The notes beneath the pieces are model-generated. The model did no database searches and had not been told where the DNA came from. It worked only from the letters and a program-made list of their open reading frames with translations. This document shows positions 44,337 through 54,015 of a DNA stretch of 64,000 bases, piece by piece; position 1 is the first letter of the stretch; each line of letters starts with the position of its first letter. Origin of the DNA: Streptomyces luteolus (GTDB taxonomy: Bacteria; Actinomycetota; Actinomycetes; Streptomycetales; Streptomycetaceae). The stretch lies in NCBI RefSeq assembly GCF_029968015.1, contig NZ_JASCIS010000009.1:1-64000 (forward strand), in the 5' to 3' direction. Made by a program: the position numbers and the translations under genes.

Positions 44337-45119
44337 ATGCTCACCGACCACCAGAGGCAGCACGCGGCGGAGATCCTCCGTTCCGCGGAGCGCCGTCGCG
44401 CACCGGTCGCCCCGCTGATCGAGGCGTTCCCGGAGATCGACACCGAGGACGCCTACGAGATCCAGCTCATGAACATCCGGCACCGCCTCGCGGCCGGGGC
44501 CGAGGTGCGCGGGCACAAGGTCGGCCTGTCGTCGCCCGTCATGCAGCAGATGATGGGCGTGGACGAGCCGGACTACGGCCACCTCCTCGCCGACATGGAG
44601 CTGAGCCACGACCGCCCCGTCCCCGTGGACGCGTACTGCTACCCGCGGATCGAGGTCGAGGTCGGCTTCGTACTCGGCGACGACCTGCCGGGCGAGGGCT
44701 GCACCGAGGCGGACGTGCTCGCCGCTACCGAACGCGTGGTCCCCGCCCTGGAGTTGATCGACAGCCGCATCCGGGACTGGCGGATCAGCATCGCCGACAC
44801 CATCGCGGACAACGCCTCCTCCGCCGGATACGTCGTCGGCGAGGGCCGCGACCCCCGCGAACTCGACCTCAAGGCGATCGAGGCCCGCCTCACCAGCGGC
44901 CGCGACCTGCTCGCCGAGGGCCGCAGCGACGCCGTGCTCGGCGACCCGACGACCTCCGTCGCCTGGCTCGCCCGCACCGTGGCCCGCTTCGGCGTGCCCC
45001 TGAAGAAGGGGCACGTGGTGCTGCCCGGCTCGTGCACCCGGGCCGTCGACGTGGCGGCCGGACAGACGTACACCGCCGACTTCACCGGGCTCGGCCCGGT
45101 CTCCCTCTCGTTCACCTGA
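44337..45119 (+). CDS. hsaE: 2-hydroxypentadienoate-type hydratase HsaE
   Basis: This is a 260-residue enzyme of the MhpD/HpaH fold. It hydrates the 2-hydroxy-hexa-2,4-dienoate released from ring A cleavage. Motifs include [39 protein letters not shown] and [20 protein letters not shown], whose acidic residues bind the metal. The ATG follows AGAGG. It heads the hsaE-hsaG-hsaF-kshA operon, downstream of a TTCCC-N7-GGGAA site. Confidence 0.93.
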   Translation: MLTDHQRQHAAEILRSAERRRAPVAPLIEAFPEIDTEDAYEIQLMNIRHRLAAGAEVRGHKVGLSSPVMQQMMGVDEPDYGHLLADMELSHDRPVPVDAYCYPRIEVEVGFVLGDDLPGEGCTEADVLAATERVVPALELIDSRIRDWRISIADTIADNASSAGYVVGEGRDPRELDLKAIEARLTSGRDLLAEGRSDAVLGDPTTSVAWLARTVARFGVPLKKGHVVLPGSCTRAVDVAAGQTYTADFTGLGPVSLSFT

Positions 45120-45126
45120 GGTGATG

Positions 45127-46029
45127 ATGACCAGCAAGACCAAGGCGACCGCCGCCATCGTCGGATCCGGCAACATCGGCACCGACCTGCTCTACAAGCT
45201 CCAGCGCTCCGAACTCGTCGAACCCCGCTGGATGATCGGCGTCGACCCGGACAGCGAAGGCCTTGCCCGCGCCCGCACCGCAGGCCTGGAGGCCAGCCCC
45301 GAGGGCGTGGACTGGCTGCTCGCCCAGGACGAGCTGCCCGACCTCGTCTTCGAGGCCACCAGCGCCTACGTCCACCGCGCCAACGCGCCGCGCTATGCCG
45401 AACTCGGCATCAAAGCCGTCGACTTGACGCCCGCTGCCGTCGGACCCGCCGTCGTACCGCCCGCGAACCTGCGCGAGCACCTGGACGCGCCCAACGTCAA
45501 CATGATCACCTGCGGCGGCCAGGCCACCATCCCCATGGTGTACGCGGTCTCCCGGATCGTGCCCGTGGCGTACGCGGAGATCGTCGCCTCGGTGGCGTCC
45601 GTGTCCGCCGGGCCCGGAACGCGCGCCAACATCGACGAGTTCACGCGCACCACCTCACGCGGCATCGAGACCATCGGCGGCGCCGGGCGCGGCAAGACGA
45701 TCATCATCCTCAACCCCGCCGAGCCTCCGGTCATCATGCGCGACACCGTCTTCTGCGCCATCCCCGAGGACGCCGACCGCGAGGCGATCACGCAGTCCGT
45801 GAAGGAGATCGCCGAGCAGGTCGCCACGTACGTACCCGGCTACCGGCTGCGCAGCGAGCCGCAGTTCGACGACCCCCGGCCCGAGAACGGCGGCATGGCC
45901 CGCGTCGCGCTCTTCCTGGAGGTCGAGGGCGCGGGCGACTACCTGCCGCCGTACGCCGGAAACCTGGACATCATGACGGCCGCCGCCACCAAGGTCGGCG
46001 AGGAGTTCGCGAAGGGCATGCAGGCATGA
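45127..46029 (+). CDS. hsaG: Acylating aldehyde dehydrogenase HsaG
   Basis: This is a 300-residue MhpF-type enzyme that turns the aldehyde from HsaF into a CoA ester (propionyl-CoA in this pathway). The Rossmann motif is [20 protein letters not shown], and the catalytic Cys is C129 in [12 protein letters not shown]. Three possible starts lie in a row (45121, 45124, 45127); I chose the last for spacing from GAGGTG. It overlaps hsaF by 4 nt, as usual for these channelled enzymes. Confidence 0.93.
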   Translation: MTSKTKATAAIVGSGNIGTDLLYKLQRSELVEPRWMIGVDPDSEGLARARTAGLEASPEGVDWLLAQDELPDLVFEATSAYVHRANAPRYAELGIKAVDLTPAAVGPAVVPPANLREHLDAPNVNMITCGGQATIPMVYAVSRIVPVAYAEIVASVASVSAGPGTRANIDEFTRTTSRGIETIGGAGRGKTIIILNPAEPPVIMRDTVFCAIPEDADREAITQSVKEIAEQVATYVPGYRLRSEPQFDDPRPENGGMARVALFLEVEGAGDYLPPYAGNLDIMTAAATKVGEEFAKGMQA

Positions 46030-47090
46030 CGACCCACTCCGCACACACCCACTCCGCACACACCCACTCCGCGTACTCGGACACCCTCGACATCCGGATC
46101 ACCGACTCCTCGCTGCGCGACGGCTCGCACGCCAAGCGGCACCAGTTCACGGGCGAGGACGTACGGTCCGTGGTCGCCGCCCTCGACGACGCCGGGGTCC
46201 CCGTGATCGAGGTGACGCACGGCGACGGGCTCGGCGGCTCGTCGTTCAACTACGGCTTCTCGAAGACCCCCGAGCAGGAGCTCATCAAGATCGCCGTGGA
46301 CACCGCACGGCAGGCGAAGATCGCCTTCCTGATGCTCCCCGGGCTCGGCGTGAAGGACGACATCCGGGCCGCGCACGCGAACGGCGCGAGCGTCTGCCGG
46401 ATCGCCACCCACTGCACCGAGGCGGACGTCGCCGTCCAGCACTTCGGGCTCGCCCGCGAGATGGGCCTGGAGACCGTCGGCTTCCTGATGATGGCCCACT
46501 CCACCACCCCCGAGATCCTCGCCGAGCAGGGCCGCATCATGGCCGACGCGGGCTGCCAGTGCGTGTATGTGGTCGACTCGGCCGGGGCCATGGTCATGGA
46601 CGACGTGAGCGACCGAGTGGCCGCCCTGCGCGCCGAGTTGGGCGACGACGCGCAGATCGGCTTCCACGGGCACGAGAACCTCGCGCTCGGCACCGGCAAC
46701 TCCATCGCCGCCATCAAGGCAGGTGCCCTGCAGATCGACGGCTCCACCCGCCGCCTCGGCGCGGGCGCCGGGAACACCGCCGTCGAGGCGCTTGTCGCGG
46801 TCTGCGCCAAGATGGGCATCCGTACCGGCATCGACGTACTGAAGATCATCGACGCGGCCGAGGACGTGGTCCGGCCGGTGATGGACGAGGAGTGCCGCCT
46901 CGACCGGATGGCGCTCCTGATGGGGCATGCCGGGGTCTACTCCAGCTTCCTCAAGCACGCCTACCGGCAGGCCGAGCGCTACGGCGTCTCGGGCGCCGAG
47001 ATCCTCCTCGCGGCGGGCGAGCGGCGCCTCGTCGGCGGCCAGGAGGACCAGCTCATCGACATCGCCGTCGAACTCGCAGCGCAGAACTGA
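46026..47090 (+). CDS. hsaF: 4-hydroxy-2-oxoacid aldolase HsaF
   Basis: This is a 354-residue DmpG-type aldolase that yields pyruvate and an aldehyde for Hsa[16 protein letters not shown] provides the metal Asp and [15 protein letters not shown] the two metal His residues. The DmpG-type C-terminal helical part ([20 protein letters not shown]) contacts HsaG. The N-terminus carries an extra [10 protein letters not shown] repeat encoded by tandem copies of a 15-bp unit at about 46032-46064, absent from typical HsaF proteins. An ATGA overlap couples it to hsaG. Confidence 0.93.
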   Translation: MTTHSAHTHSAHTHSAYSDTLDIRITDSSLRDGSHAKRHQFTGEDVRSVVAALDDAGVPVIEVTHGDGLGGSSFNYGFSKTPEQELIKIAVDTARQAKIAFLMLPGLGVKDDIRAAHANGASVCRIATHCTEADVAVQHFGLAREMGLETVGFLMMAHSTTPEILAEQGRIMADAGCQCVYVVDSAGAMVMDDVSDRVAALRAELGDDAQIGFHGHENLALGTGNSIAAIKAGALQIDGSTRRLGAGAGNTAVEALVAVCAKMGIRTGIDVLKIIDAAEDVVRPVMDEECRLDRMALLMGHAGVYSSFLKHAYRQAERYGVSGAEILLAAGERRLVGGQEDQLIDIAVELAAQN

Positions 47091-47119
47091 GCACTGAGCA
47101 ACCGAAACCGGAGGACGAG

Positions 47120-48286
47120 ATGACTGCTCTCAACGAAGAGGTCCGGGTCATCGACGCGGGCAGGCCGCCGACGCGCTTCGCCCGCGGCTGGCACTGCCTC
47201 GGCCTGGCGAGAAGCTTCAAGGACGGACAACCCCACGAGATCGAGGCGTTCGGCACCAGACTCGTGGTCTTCCAGGGCCAGGACGACGGCGAACTGCACG
47301 TCCTGAACGCCTACTGCCCGCACATGGGCGGCAACCTGGCCCACGGCAGCGTCAAGGGCGACGCGGTGGCCTGCCCGTTCCACGACTGGCGCTGGTCGGG
47401 CAACGGCCGCTGCGCCGGCATCCCGTACGCCCGCCGGGTGCCGCCCCGCGCCAAGACCCGCTCCTGGACCACCCTGGAGCGCAACAAGCAGCTGTTCGTC
47501 TGGCACGACCCCGAGGGCAACCCGCCCCCGGCCGACGTCACGATCCCCGAGATCCCCGGCATCCACGGCCCGGAGGCGGGGGAGTGGAGCGACTGGACCT
47601 GGAAGACGCTGCGCGTCGACGGCTCCAACTGCCGCGAGATCGTGGACAACGTCGTCGACATGGCGCACTTCTTCTACGTGCACTACTCGTTCCCCGAGTA
47701 CTTCAAGAACGTCTTCGAGGGGCACGTCGCCACCCAGTACATGGAGTCGAGCCCGCGCGGCGACATGGACCTGGGCACGCTCAGCGCGGGCGGCCTGCGC
47801 TCGGACGCCTCGTACTACGGGCCCTCGTACATGATCGACTATCTCTACAGCGACATCGGCGGCGGCGCCGAGATGGAGATCGTCCTGATCAACTGCCACT
47901 ACCCGATCGACGAGAACAGCTTCCTCCTCCAGTACGGCGCGATCGTCAAGAAGCTGCCCGGCATGACGCGGGAGCAGGCCGACGAGGCCGCCGCGCAGAC
48001 CGCCGAGGGCGCGGCCGCGGGCTTCGAGCAGGACGTGGAGATCTGGAAGAACAAGACCCGGATCGACAACCCGCTGCTCACCGAGGAGGACGGCCCGGTC
48101 TACCAACTCCGGCGCTGGTACGAGCAGTTCTACGTCGACACCGCCGACGTGAAGGACGAGATGACGCGGCGTTTCGAGTTCGAGATCGACACCGAGCGGG
48201 CCAACGAGGCCTGGCGGGCCGAGGTCGCCGAGAACCTCGAACGCCGCCGCGCGGAGCAGTCGGCAGTGCCGGGGACCGGAGCCTGA
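47120..48286 (+). CDS. kshA: 3-ketosteroid 9-alpha-monooxygenase oxygenase KshA
   Basis: This is a 388-residue Rieske oxygenase that hydroxylates C9 of 3-ketosteroids; with KstD activity this opens ring B. The Rieske ligands are C66, H68, C85 and H88 (YCPHMGGN and CPFHDW). The mononuclear iron ligands are H183, H188 and D305 (DMAHFFYVH, FEQDVEIW). These positions are within one or two residues of mycobacterial KshA. The ATG follows CCGGAGGACGAG. A small cysteine gene and kshB follow directly. Confidence 0.95.
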   Translation: MTALNEEVRVIDAGRPPTRFARGWHCLGLARSFKDGQPHEIEAFGTRLVVFQGQDDGELHVLNAYCPHMGGNLAHGSVKGDAVACPFHDWRWSGNGRCAGIPYARRVPPRAKTRSWTTLERNKQLFVWHDPEGNPPPADVTIPEIPGIHGPEAGEWSDWTWKTLRVDGSNCREIVDNVVDMAHFFYVHYSFPEYFKNVFEGHVATQYMESSPRGDMDLGTLSAGGLRSDASYYGPSYMIDYLYSDIGGGAEMEIVLINCHYPIDENSFLLQYGAIVKKLPGMTREQADEAAAQTAEGAAAGFEQDVEIWKNKTRIDNPLLTEEDGPVYQLRRWYEQFYVDTADVKDEMTRRFEFEIDTERANEAWRAEVAENLERRRAEQSAVPGTGA

Positions 48287-48287
48287 C

Positions 48288-48515
48288 ATGCAAGCCGTGG
48301 AGTGCGTGACCTGCGGAAACCAGGTCCTGTGCGAGAAGTTCAGCCTGGCCCACACCTCCGTGCAGTGGACCGCGGACGCGGCTGTCGCCTGCGCGGAGTT
48401 CCGGGAACAGGTCGCCGAGGGCGCGAGCAGCGCCCGGATCCGGACCTGCGGCGGGCTGCGGGCGAGCATCGAACGGGCCGTCGCGGCGGGGACGTTGGAG
48501 GTGCTCGATGTCTGA
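48288..48515 (+). CDS. Small cysteine-rich protein between kshA and kshB
   Basis: This is a 75-residue protein that I do not recognise by family. Cysteines lie at 6, 9, 15, 35 and 54, with an N-terminal CVTCG pair and C-x5-C spacing after it. A conserved-looking stretch reads FSLAHTSVQWTADAAVACAE. Its start lies one base after the kshA stop, and its end overlaps kshB by 8 nt, so the three genes are tightly coupled. A part in electron transfer or cluster assembly for KshAB is possible, but no known ferredoxin or rubredoxin spacing is present. Confidence 0.8.
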   Translation: MQAVECVTCGNQVLCEKFSLAHTSVQWTADAAVACAEFREQVAEGASSARIRTCGGLRASIERAVAAGTLEVLDV

Positions 48516-49560
48516 GCCCGACCGTGCCGGGCGCCGGTACCGGCTGCGCGTCACCGAGGTGATCACCGAGACCGCTGACACGCACTCCCTGGTGCTGCGG
48601 CCGGCGCCGGACGACGCCGACCGCTTCGCCTACCGGCCGGGACAGTTCCTCACCCTCAAACTGCCCGGCCCGGACGGGAGTTCGGCCGCCCGCTGCTACT
48701 CCCTGTCCAGCTCACCGCACACCGGTGAGCCCCTGAAGGTCACCGTCAAACGGGTCGCCGGAGGGCAGTGCTCCAACTGGGTGTGCGACCGGGTGCGGGC
48801 CGGGGACGAGGTCGAGGTGCTGCCCCCGGCCGGCACGTTCACGCCCGACTCGCTCGACGCGGACCTGCTCCTCGTCGCGGGCGGCAGCGGCATCACCCCG
48901 GTGCTCTCCATCGCCAAGTCGGCCCTGTCGAAGGGGCAGGGCCGGGTGGCGCTGCTCTACGCCAACCGGGACGACGCCTCGGTCGTCTTCCGCGACGAGC
49001 TGTGGGGCCTGACCGAGCAGTACCCGGACCGGCTCGTGGTGATCCACTGGCTGGAGGTGCTCCTCGGCCTGCCCGCCCCGGACCGGCTCGCCGCCCTGCT
49101 CGCCCCGTACGCCGGCCGGGAGGCGTTCGTCTGCGGTCCCGCGCCGATGATGGACGCCGTAGAGCAGGCCCTGCGGACGCTCGGCGCCCCGGCCGGCCGT
49201 ATCCATCGGGAGCGGTTCTTCTCCCTGAGCGCGGACGTCTTCGAGGTGCCGTCACCGTCCGCCCTCGCGGCCGACCCGTCCGAGCCGGGCTCCACCGCCG
49301 AGGTCGACCTCGACGGCGAGACGCACACCGTCGACTGGCCGTCCAGGGCGCCGCTCCTCGACGCCCTGCTCGCCGCCGGGGTGGACGCCCCGTACTCGTG
49401 CCGGGAGGGCGCCTGCGCGGCCTGCACCTGCCGGGTGGTGAGCGGCGAGGTGAAGCTGCTGCGCAACGAGGTCCTGGACGAGCAGGACCTGGCCGAGGGC
49501 TACGTCCTGGCCTGCCAGGCGCTGCCGCTCACGGAACGGGTGGAGGTCACGTACTCCTGA
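48508..49560 (+). CDS. kshB: 3-ketosteroid 9-alpha-monooxygenase reductase KshB
   Basis: This is a 350-residue reductase that passes electrons from NADH to KshA. The FAD-binding segment is ARCYSLSSSPHTGEPLKVTV, the nucleotide-binding segment is LLLVAGGSGITPVLSIAKSA, and the C-terminal plant-type 2Fe-2S domain has CREGACAACTCRV and a later Cys in YVLACQALP. It ends the hsaE operon at a strong bidirectional hairpin. Confidence 0.94.
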   Translation: MSEPDRAGRRYRLRVTEVITETADTHSLVLRPAPDDADRFAYRPGQFLTLKLPGPDGSSAARCYSLSSSPHTGEPLKVTVKRVAGGQCSNWVCDRVRAGDEVEVLPPAGTFTPDSLDADLLLVAGGSGITPVLSIAKSALSKGQGRVALLYANRDDASVVFRDELWGLTEQYPDRLVVIHWLEVLLGLPAPDRLAALLAPYAGREAFVCGPAPMMDAVEQALRTLGAPAGRIHRERFFSLSADVFEVPSPSALAADPSEPGSTAEVDLDGETHTVDWPSRAPLLDALLAAGVDAPYSCREGACAACTCRVVSGEVKLLRNEVLDEQDLAEGYVLACQALPLTERVEVTYS

Positions 49561-49569
49561 CGGCCGCCC

Positions 49570-49626
49570 GAGGGCACGGGGAAGGGGGTGGATCCGAGCG
49601 GGTCCACCCCCTTCCCCCATGCCCTC
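49570..49626. terminator. Strong bidirectional hairpin after kshB
   Basis: A long, nearly perfect inverted repeat of about 23 bp per arm spans this interval, with a short central loop. It lies between the convergent kshB and the minus-strand SDR gene. Confidence 0.9.
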
Positions 49627-49633
49627 GCCCCGC

Positions 49634-50371
49634 TCACTGGCTCGTGTACCCGCCGTCCACCACGAACTCCGAGCCCGTCGAGTAACTCGCCTCGTCCGAG
49701 AGGAGATAGAGCACCATGTTCGCCACCTCGGCGGGCTGCGCCTCCCGCTGGATCGGCTGCTGCCGCGCCTTCTCGTGCGAGCGCTCCGAGTCCGCCGTCA
49801 TCGCGGTGGACACGATCCCGGGGTGCACCGAGTTGACCCGGATGCGGTACGGGGCGAACTCCTGCGCCGCCGCCTTCGTCATGCCGCGCACCGCCCACTT
49901 GGACGCCGTGTAGCTGAGGATGTGGGAGAAGGCGACGATCCCGCAGACCGACGAGATGTTGACGATCGAGCCGCCGCCCGCGGCGCGCATCGAGGGCAGC
50001 ACCGCCTTCATGCCGAGGAAGACGCCGACCTCGTTGACGTCGATCACCCGCCGGTAGTCGGCCTCCGTCAGGTCCTCGATGGCACAGCGGTGCACGAGGC
50101 CGGCGTTGTTCACGAGCCCGGTGACGGAGCCGAACGCCTCCTCCGTACGGGCCACGGCTGCTTTCCAGGCCGCCTCGGACGAGACGTCCAACTCCACGAA
50201 CAGGGCCTGTTCCGGGCCGAGTTCGGCCGCCAGCGCCTCGCCTTCCTCGACCAGGACGTCGCCGATCACCACCTTCGCGCCCTCCGCGACGAGCCGCCGG
50301 ACATGCGCCTCGCCCAGACCGCGCGCGCCGCCCGTCACGACGACCACCTTGCCGTCCGTCCTGCCGCTCAT
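49634..50371 (-). CDS. SDR oxidoreductase, hydroxysteroid-dehydrogenase-like
   Basis: This is a 245-residue short-chain dehydrogenase with TGGARGLGEAHVRRLVAEGA, NNAG, the Ser in NISSVCGIV and the catalytic YTASK. The pattern is close to bacterial 3-alpha/20-beta and 17-beta hydroxysteroid dehydrogenases. It is divergent from a second SDR, with a TTCCC-N7-GGGAA site between them. It may oxidise or reduce a steroid hydroxyl group. Confidence 0.88.
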   Translation of the reverse strand: MSGRTDGKVVVVTGGARGLGEAHVRRLVAEGAKVVIGDVLVEEGEALAAELGPEQALFVELDVSSEAAWKAAVARTEEAFGSVTGLVNNAGLVHRCAIEDLTEADYRRVIDVNEVGVFLGMKAVLPSMRAAGGGSIVNISSVCGIVAFSHILSYTASKWAVRGMTKAAAQEFAPYRIRVNSVHPGIVSTAMTADSERSHEKARQQPIQREAQPAEVANMVLYLLSDEASYSTGSEFVVDGGYTSQ

Positions 50372-50448
50372 GTGGGGACCTCCGTAAGCCGATGGGTGCG
50401 GGTTCGTCGTGATGCTCGCAGCGGCCCCCGACCGGTGGCTCGCGGAGC

Positions 50449-50465
50449 TTCCCGCTCACCGGGAA
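50449..50465. promoter_or_regulatory. TTCCC-N7-GGGAA site between divergent SDR genes
   Basis: The 17-bp site TTCCC-GCTCACC-GGGAA lies 78 nt before the minus-strand SDR start and 133 nt before the plus-strand SDR start, so it could control both. Confidence 0.7.
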
Positions 50466-50597
50466 AGCGCACTGCCGCGTACGGGCCTGTGCGGGCAGGC
50501 TCGACGGACGCGCCCCGCGCCGTTCGGGGCCGCCCCACCCTGTTCGCCCACCCTGTTCGACCCACCCTGTTCGACCGACGCAACCAGGAGGACCCCG

Positions 50598-51362
50598 ATG
50601 TCCGTCGATCTCACCGGAAAGGTCGCCATCGTCACCGGCGCGGCCCGTGGCATGGGTGCGGCCGAGGCCCGCCTGTTCGCCGCCCGCGGGGCGAAGGTCG
50701 TGCTCACCGACCTCCTGGAGGCCGAGGGACGGGCCACGGCCGCGTCGATCGGCGCCAGCGCCCGGTTCGTACGCCATGACGTCACCGACGAGGACGACTG
50801 GGCGACGGCCGTGGCCACCGCCGTGGACGGCTTCGGACGGCTCGACTGCCTCGTCAACAACGCCGCGATCTACAGCACTTCACCCCTGGTGGAGGAGGAC
50901 CCGGCGCGGTTCGAGGCGCTGCTCCGCGTCGACCTGTTCGGCCCGTTCCTCGGCATCCGCGCCGCCGCCGGGGCCCTGCGGGAGAGCGGCGGCGGCTCCA
51001 TTGTGAACATCTCCTCGCAGGCCGGGCTGCAGGGCATCTGGGGGCACGGCGCGTACGGGGCCGCCAAGTGGGGGCTGCGCGGGCTCACCAAGACGGCCGC
51101 TCTCGAACTCGGCCCGGACGGTATCCGCGTCAACTCCGTCCACCCGGGCGCCGTCGATACGGCGATGACCGCCCACCTCGGCACCAAGGAGCACCCGGGC
51201 GCGCCCCTCGGACGCGTCGCCGAGCCCGAGGAGGTCGCCCGGCTCGTCGCGTTCCTGGCCTCCGACGACGCCTCCTACCTGTCCGGGGCCGAACTCGCCG
51301 TGGACGGCGGGGCGTCGGCGGGACGCATGCCGGTCTTCCCGCGGCGGGGAGCCGAGGCGTGA
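50598..51362 (+). CDS. SDR oxidoreductase, hydroxysteroid-dehydrogenase-like
   Basis: This is a 254-residue short-chain dehydrogenase with TGAARGMGAAEARLFAARGA, NNAAI, the Ser in NISSQAGLQ and the catalytic YGAAK. It resembles bacterial 3-alpha,20-beta-hydroxysteroid dehydrogenase in DVTDEDDWATAVATAVDGFG. Strong CCAGGAGG precedes the ATG. It overlaps the esterase gene by 4 nt (GTGA). Together they could release and oxidise a 17-hydroxyl after ester cleavage. Confidence 0.9.
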   Translation: MSVDLTGKVAIVTGAARGMGAAEARLFAARGAKVVLTDLLEAEGRATAASIGASARFVRHDVTDEDDWATAVATAVDGFGRLDCLVNNAAIYSTSPLVEEDPARFEALLRVDLFGPFLGIRAAAGALRESGGGSIVNISSQAGLQGIWGHGAYGAAKWGLRGLTKTAALELGPDGIRVNSVHPGAVDTAMTAHLGTKEHPGAPLGRVAEPEEVARLVAFLASDDASYLSGAELAVDGGASAGRMPVFPRRGAEA

Positions 51363-52291
51363 GCCGGCCGGCCCCCGAGGTCCAGGCGGTCATCGAGCTC
51401 GCCACCGCCAACTTCCCGCCGCTCGGCACAGAGATGACGGACATCGCCGAGGTGCGCGCGTTCTTCGCCGCCCGCCCCAGGCCCGCCGTCGACCCGCTGC
51501 CCGTCGCCCACGTCACGGACACCGACGCCGACGGGGTGCCCGTACGCGTCTACGACCCCGCTGCCGTGCAGGACGCGCCCGTGGTGCTCTTCCTGCACGG
51601 CGGCGGCTTCACGCTCTGCGACCTGGACAGCCACGACGGCTTCTGCCGCGCCATGGCCGACGCCACCGGGGCCGTCGTCGTCTCCGTCGACTACCGCCGC
51701 GCCCCCGAACACCCCTTCCCCGCGGCCCCCGAGGACGCGTACACGGCCCTGCTGTGGGCCGCGAAGACGTACTCGGGGCGGCGTATCGCGGTCGCGGGGG
51801 ACAGCGCGGGCGCCAACCTCGCCACGGTCCTCACCCTGCTCGCCCGCGACCGCGGCGGGCCCGAGATCGCCTTCCAGGCGCTGTACTACCCGATGCTCGA
51901 CCCCACCCGCTCCGGCGCCTCGCACCGGGAGAACGCGCAGGGGTACTTCCTCACCGCCGACCATGTGCGCTGGTACTGGCGGCAGTACCTGAACTCCGAG
52001 CAGGACGCGGCCGACCCGTACGCCGCCCCGCTGCGCCGCACCGACCTCGGCGGACTCCCGCCTGCGCACGTCGTCACCGCCGGGCTCGACCCGCTGCGCG
52101 ACGACGGCGAGGCGTACGCGGCGGCGCTCACGGCGGCGGGGGTGCGGGTCCTGGTGCGGCGGTACGAGGGCATGTTCCACGGTTTTCTCACCATGGCGTC
52201 AGCCCTGCCCGAGGCAGCCGCGGCCTGCGAGAGCGCGTTCACGGTGCTGCGTGCCGCCCTCCACGCGGACGTGCCGGGTGCGGTCTCGTAG
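51359..52291 (+). CDS. Alpha/beta hydrolase, HSL-type esterase
   Basis: This is a 310-residue esterase of the hormone-sensitive-lipase family. It has the oxyanion HGGGF motif, the nucleophile in GDSAGAN, the acid in AGLDPLRDDG and the His in MFHGF. The start is GTG at 51359, overlapping the SDR stop. Next to it, in convergent orientation, lies a steroid Baeyer-Villiger monooxygenase, which makes steroid acetate esters. Hydrolysis of such an ester is a natural inferred role. Confidence 0.9.
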   Translation: MSRPAPEVQAVIELATANFPPLGTEMTDIAEVRAFFAARPRPAVDPLPVAHVTDTDADGVPVRVYDPAAVQDAPVVLFLHGGGFTLCDLDSHDGFCRAMADATGAVVVSVDYRRAPEHPFPAAPEDAYTALLWAAKTYSGRRIAVAGDSAGANLATVLTLLARDRGGPEIAFQALYYPMLDPTRSGASHRENAQGYFLTADHVRWYWRQYLNSEQDAADPYAAPLRRTDLGGLPPAHVVTAGLDPLRDDGEAYAAALTAAGVRVLVRRYEGMFHGFLTMASALPEAAAACESAFTVLRAALHADVPGAVS

Positions 52292-52325
52292 TGGCTGCAC
52301 CCCGTCGGTGGCTGGTCGCGCAGTT

Positions 52326-52351
52326 CCCCGCGCCCCTTTCGGGGCGCGGGG
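52326..52351. terminator. TTTC-loop hairpin between esterase and SMO
   Basis: A perfect 11-bp stem (52326-52336 with 52341-52351) closes a TTTC loop between convergent genes. It is the inverted form of the repeat found at 44062-44195. Confidence 0.85.
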
Positions 52352-52353
52352 CC

Positions 52354-54015
52354 TCAGCCGGGGATCAGGTCGAAGCCCTTGTACCCGGACGCCGCCACGT
52401 CGGCGATGATCTCGCCGTACGCCCCGAAGCCGCCCACGAACGGCATGAACACCCGTGGCTTTCCAGGGATGTTGGCGCCCAGGTACCACGAGTCCGCCGA
52501 CATCATCAGGGTGGCCGCCGCCCGCTCCCGGCACTCCGTCACCCAGTCCTCCACGGCACGCTCGGCCGCCTCGATGGCGACGTACCCGTGCGCGTCGAGA
52601 TGCGCGAGGCAGTCGGTGAGCCAGTCCACGTGCTGCTCGGCGCAGAGGATCACGTTGGCGAGGACGGAGGGGCTGCCGACGCCGGCGAGGTTGAACAGGT
52701 TCGGGAAGCCGTCGGTGCCGAGACCCAGGTACGTGCGCGGGCCCGCGCTCCAGTCGTCCTTGAGGAGTCGGCCGCCCCGGCCGCGGATGTCGATCCGGTC
52801 CAGGGAACCGGTCATCGCGTCGAACCCGGTGGCCAGGACCAGCGCGTCCAACTCGAAGCGCTCGCCGTCCGCGAGGTACACGCTCTGCCCTTCGACCCGC
52901 TCGATCGCGTTCTCCCGCAGGCTGACGAGCCGCACGTGCTCGCGGTTGTACGTCTCGTAGTAGTCGGAGTCCGTGACGATGCGCTTGGTGCCGATGGGGT
53001 GGTCGGTGGGGACGAGCAGGTCGGCCACGGCCGGATCGTCGATCAGGGCGCGGACCTTCTCCTCCCAGAACGCCCGGGCCGCGTGATTGGCCGCCAGATC
53101 GGTGAGCTGGTCGGGGAACGTCTTCGAGTAGAGGACGCCGCCCAGCTCCCAGCGCTTCTCGAAGGCCTTCCGCCGCTCCCGCTCGCCCACTTCGAGGGTG
53201 CGCTGCGGATGCGTCATGAACGGCGAGCCGCCGCCGCTGAGCCGGGCCAGGCGGCGCCGCTCGGCGTACCCGGCCTTCAGCTCGCGCCGGGCCTCCTCGT
53301 CGAGCGGCTTGTTGCCGGCCGGGATGCTGTAGTTGGCCGAGCGCTGGAAGACGGTGAGCTGCGCGGCCTGGTCGGCGATGAGCGGCACGGACTGGATGCC
53401 GGACGAGCCGGTGCCGATCACGCCGACCCGGAGGCCGGTGAAGTCCACGCCCTCGTGCGGCCATTCACCGGTGTGGTACGTGTCCCCGGCGAACGAGTCG
53501 AGCCCCGGGATCGACGGCTGATGCGTGCTGGAGAGGCACCCGACCGCGAACACGCAGAACCGCGCGGACAGCACCTCGCCGCCACCGTCGCCGTCGTCCG
53601 TGCGCACCGTCCAGCGCAACGTCTCCCCGTCCAGCTCGGCGGAGACCACCGAGGTGCCGAAGGTGTAGCTGCGGCGCAGGTCGAATCGGTCGGTGACATG
53701 GCTCAGATAGCGCATGATCTCCGGCTGCGTGGCGTATTTCTCACTCCAGTCCCACGCCTGCTGCAGCTCCTCGTCGAAGGAGTACGAGTAGTCCGCGGAC
53801 TCGACGTCGCAGCGCGCGCCCGGATAGCGGTTCCAGTACCAGACGCCGCCCACGTCCGCGCCGCGCTCGAACCCCCGTACGCGGTAGCCCAGTTCACGCA
53901 GCTTGTGGACGGCGTACAGGCCGGTGACGCCCGCGCCGACGACCACAGCGTCCACGGCGTCCACGTCGTGCACGGACTCGGTGTTGTTGTCGCTCACGTT
54001 CGTAACGCTCCTCAT
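52354..54015 (-). CDS. Steroid Baeyer-Villiger monooxygenase
   Basis: This is a 553-residue FAD/NADPH-dependent type I BVMO. The first dinucleotide motif is VVGAGVTGLYAVHKL, the BVMO fingerprint FAGDTYHTGEWP is at 175-186, and the second dinucleotide motif is GVIGTGSSGIQ. SANYSIPAGNKPLDEEARRE and the C-terminal ANIPGKPRVFMPFVGG match, as I recall it, the Rhodococcus steroid monooxygenase that turns progesterone into testosterone acetate. It overlaps the FadD3-like gene by 4 nt. Substrate identity is inferred from this likeness and the neighbours. Confidence 0.88.
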   Translation of the reverse strand: MRSVTNVSDNNTESVHDVDAVDAVVVGAGVTGLYAVHKLRELGYRVRGFERGADVGGVWYWNRYPGARCDVESADYSYSFDEELQQAWDWSEKYATQPEIMRYLSHVTDRFDLRRSYTFGTSVVSAELDGETLRWTVRTDDGDGGGEVLSARFCVFAVGCLSSTHQPSIPGLDSFAGDTYHTGEWPHEGVDFTGLRVGVIGTGSSGIQSVPLIADQAAQLTVFQRSANYSIPAGNKPLDEEARRELKAGYAERRRLARLSGGGSPFMTHPQRTLEVGERERRKAFEKRWELGGVLYSKTFPDQLTDLAANHAARAFWEEKVRALIDDPAVADLLVPTDHPIGTKRIVTDSDYYETYNREHVRLVSLRENAIERVEGQSVYLADGERFELDALVLATGFDAMTGSLDRIDIRGRGGRLLKDDWSAGPRTYLGLGTDGFPNLFNLAGVGSPSVLANVILCAEQHVDWLTDCLAHLDAHGYVAIEAAERAVEDWVTECRERAAATLMMSADSWYLGANIPGKPRVFMPFVGGFGAYGEIIADVAASGYKGFDLIPG

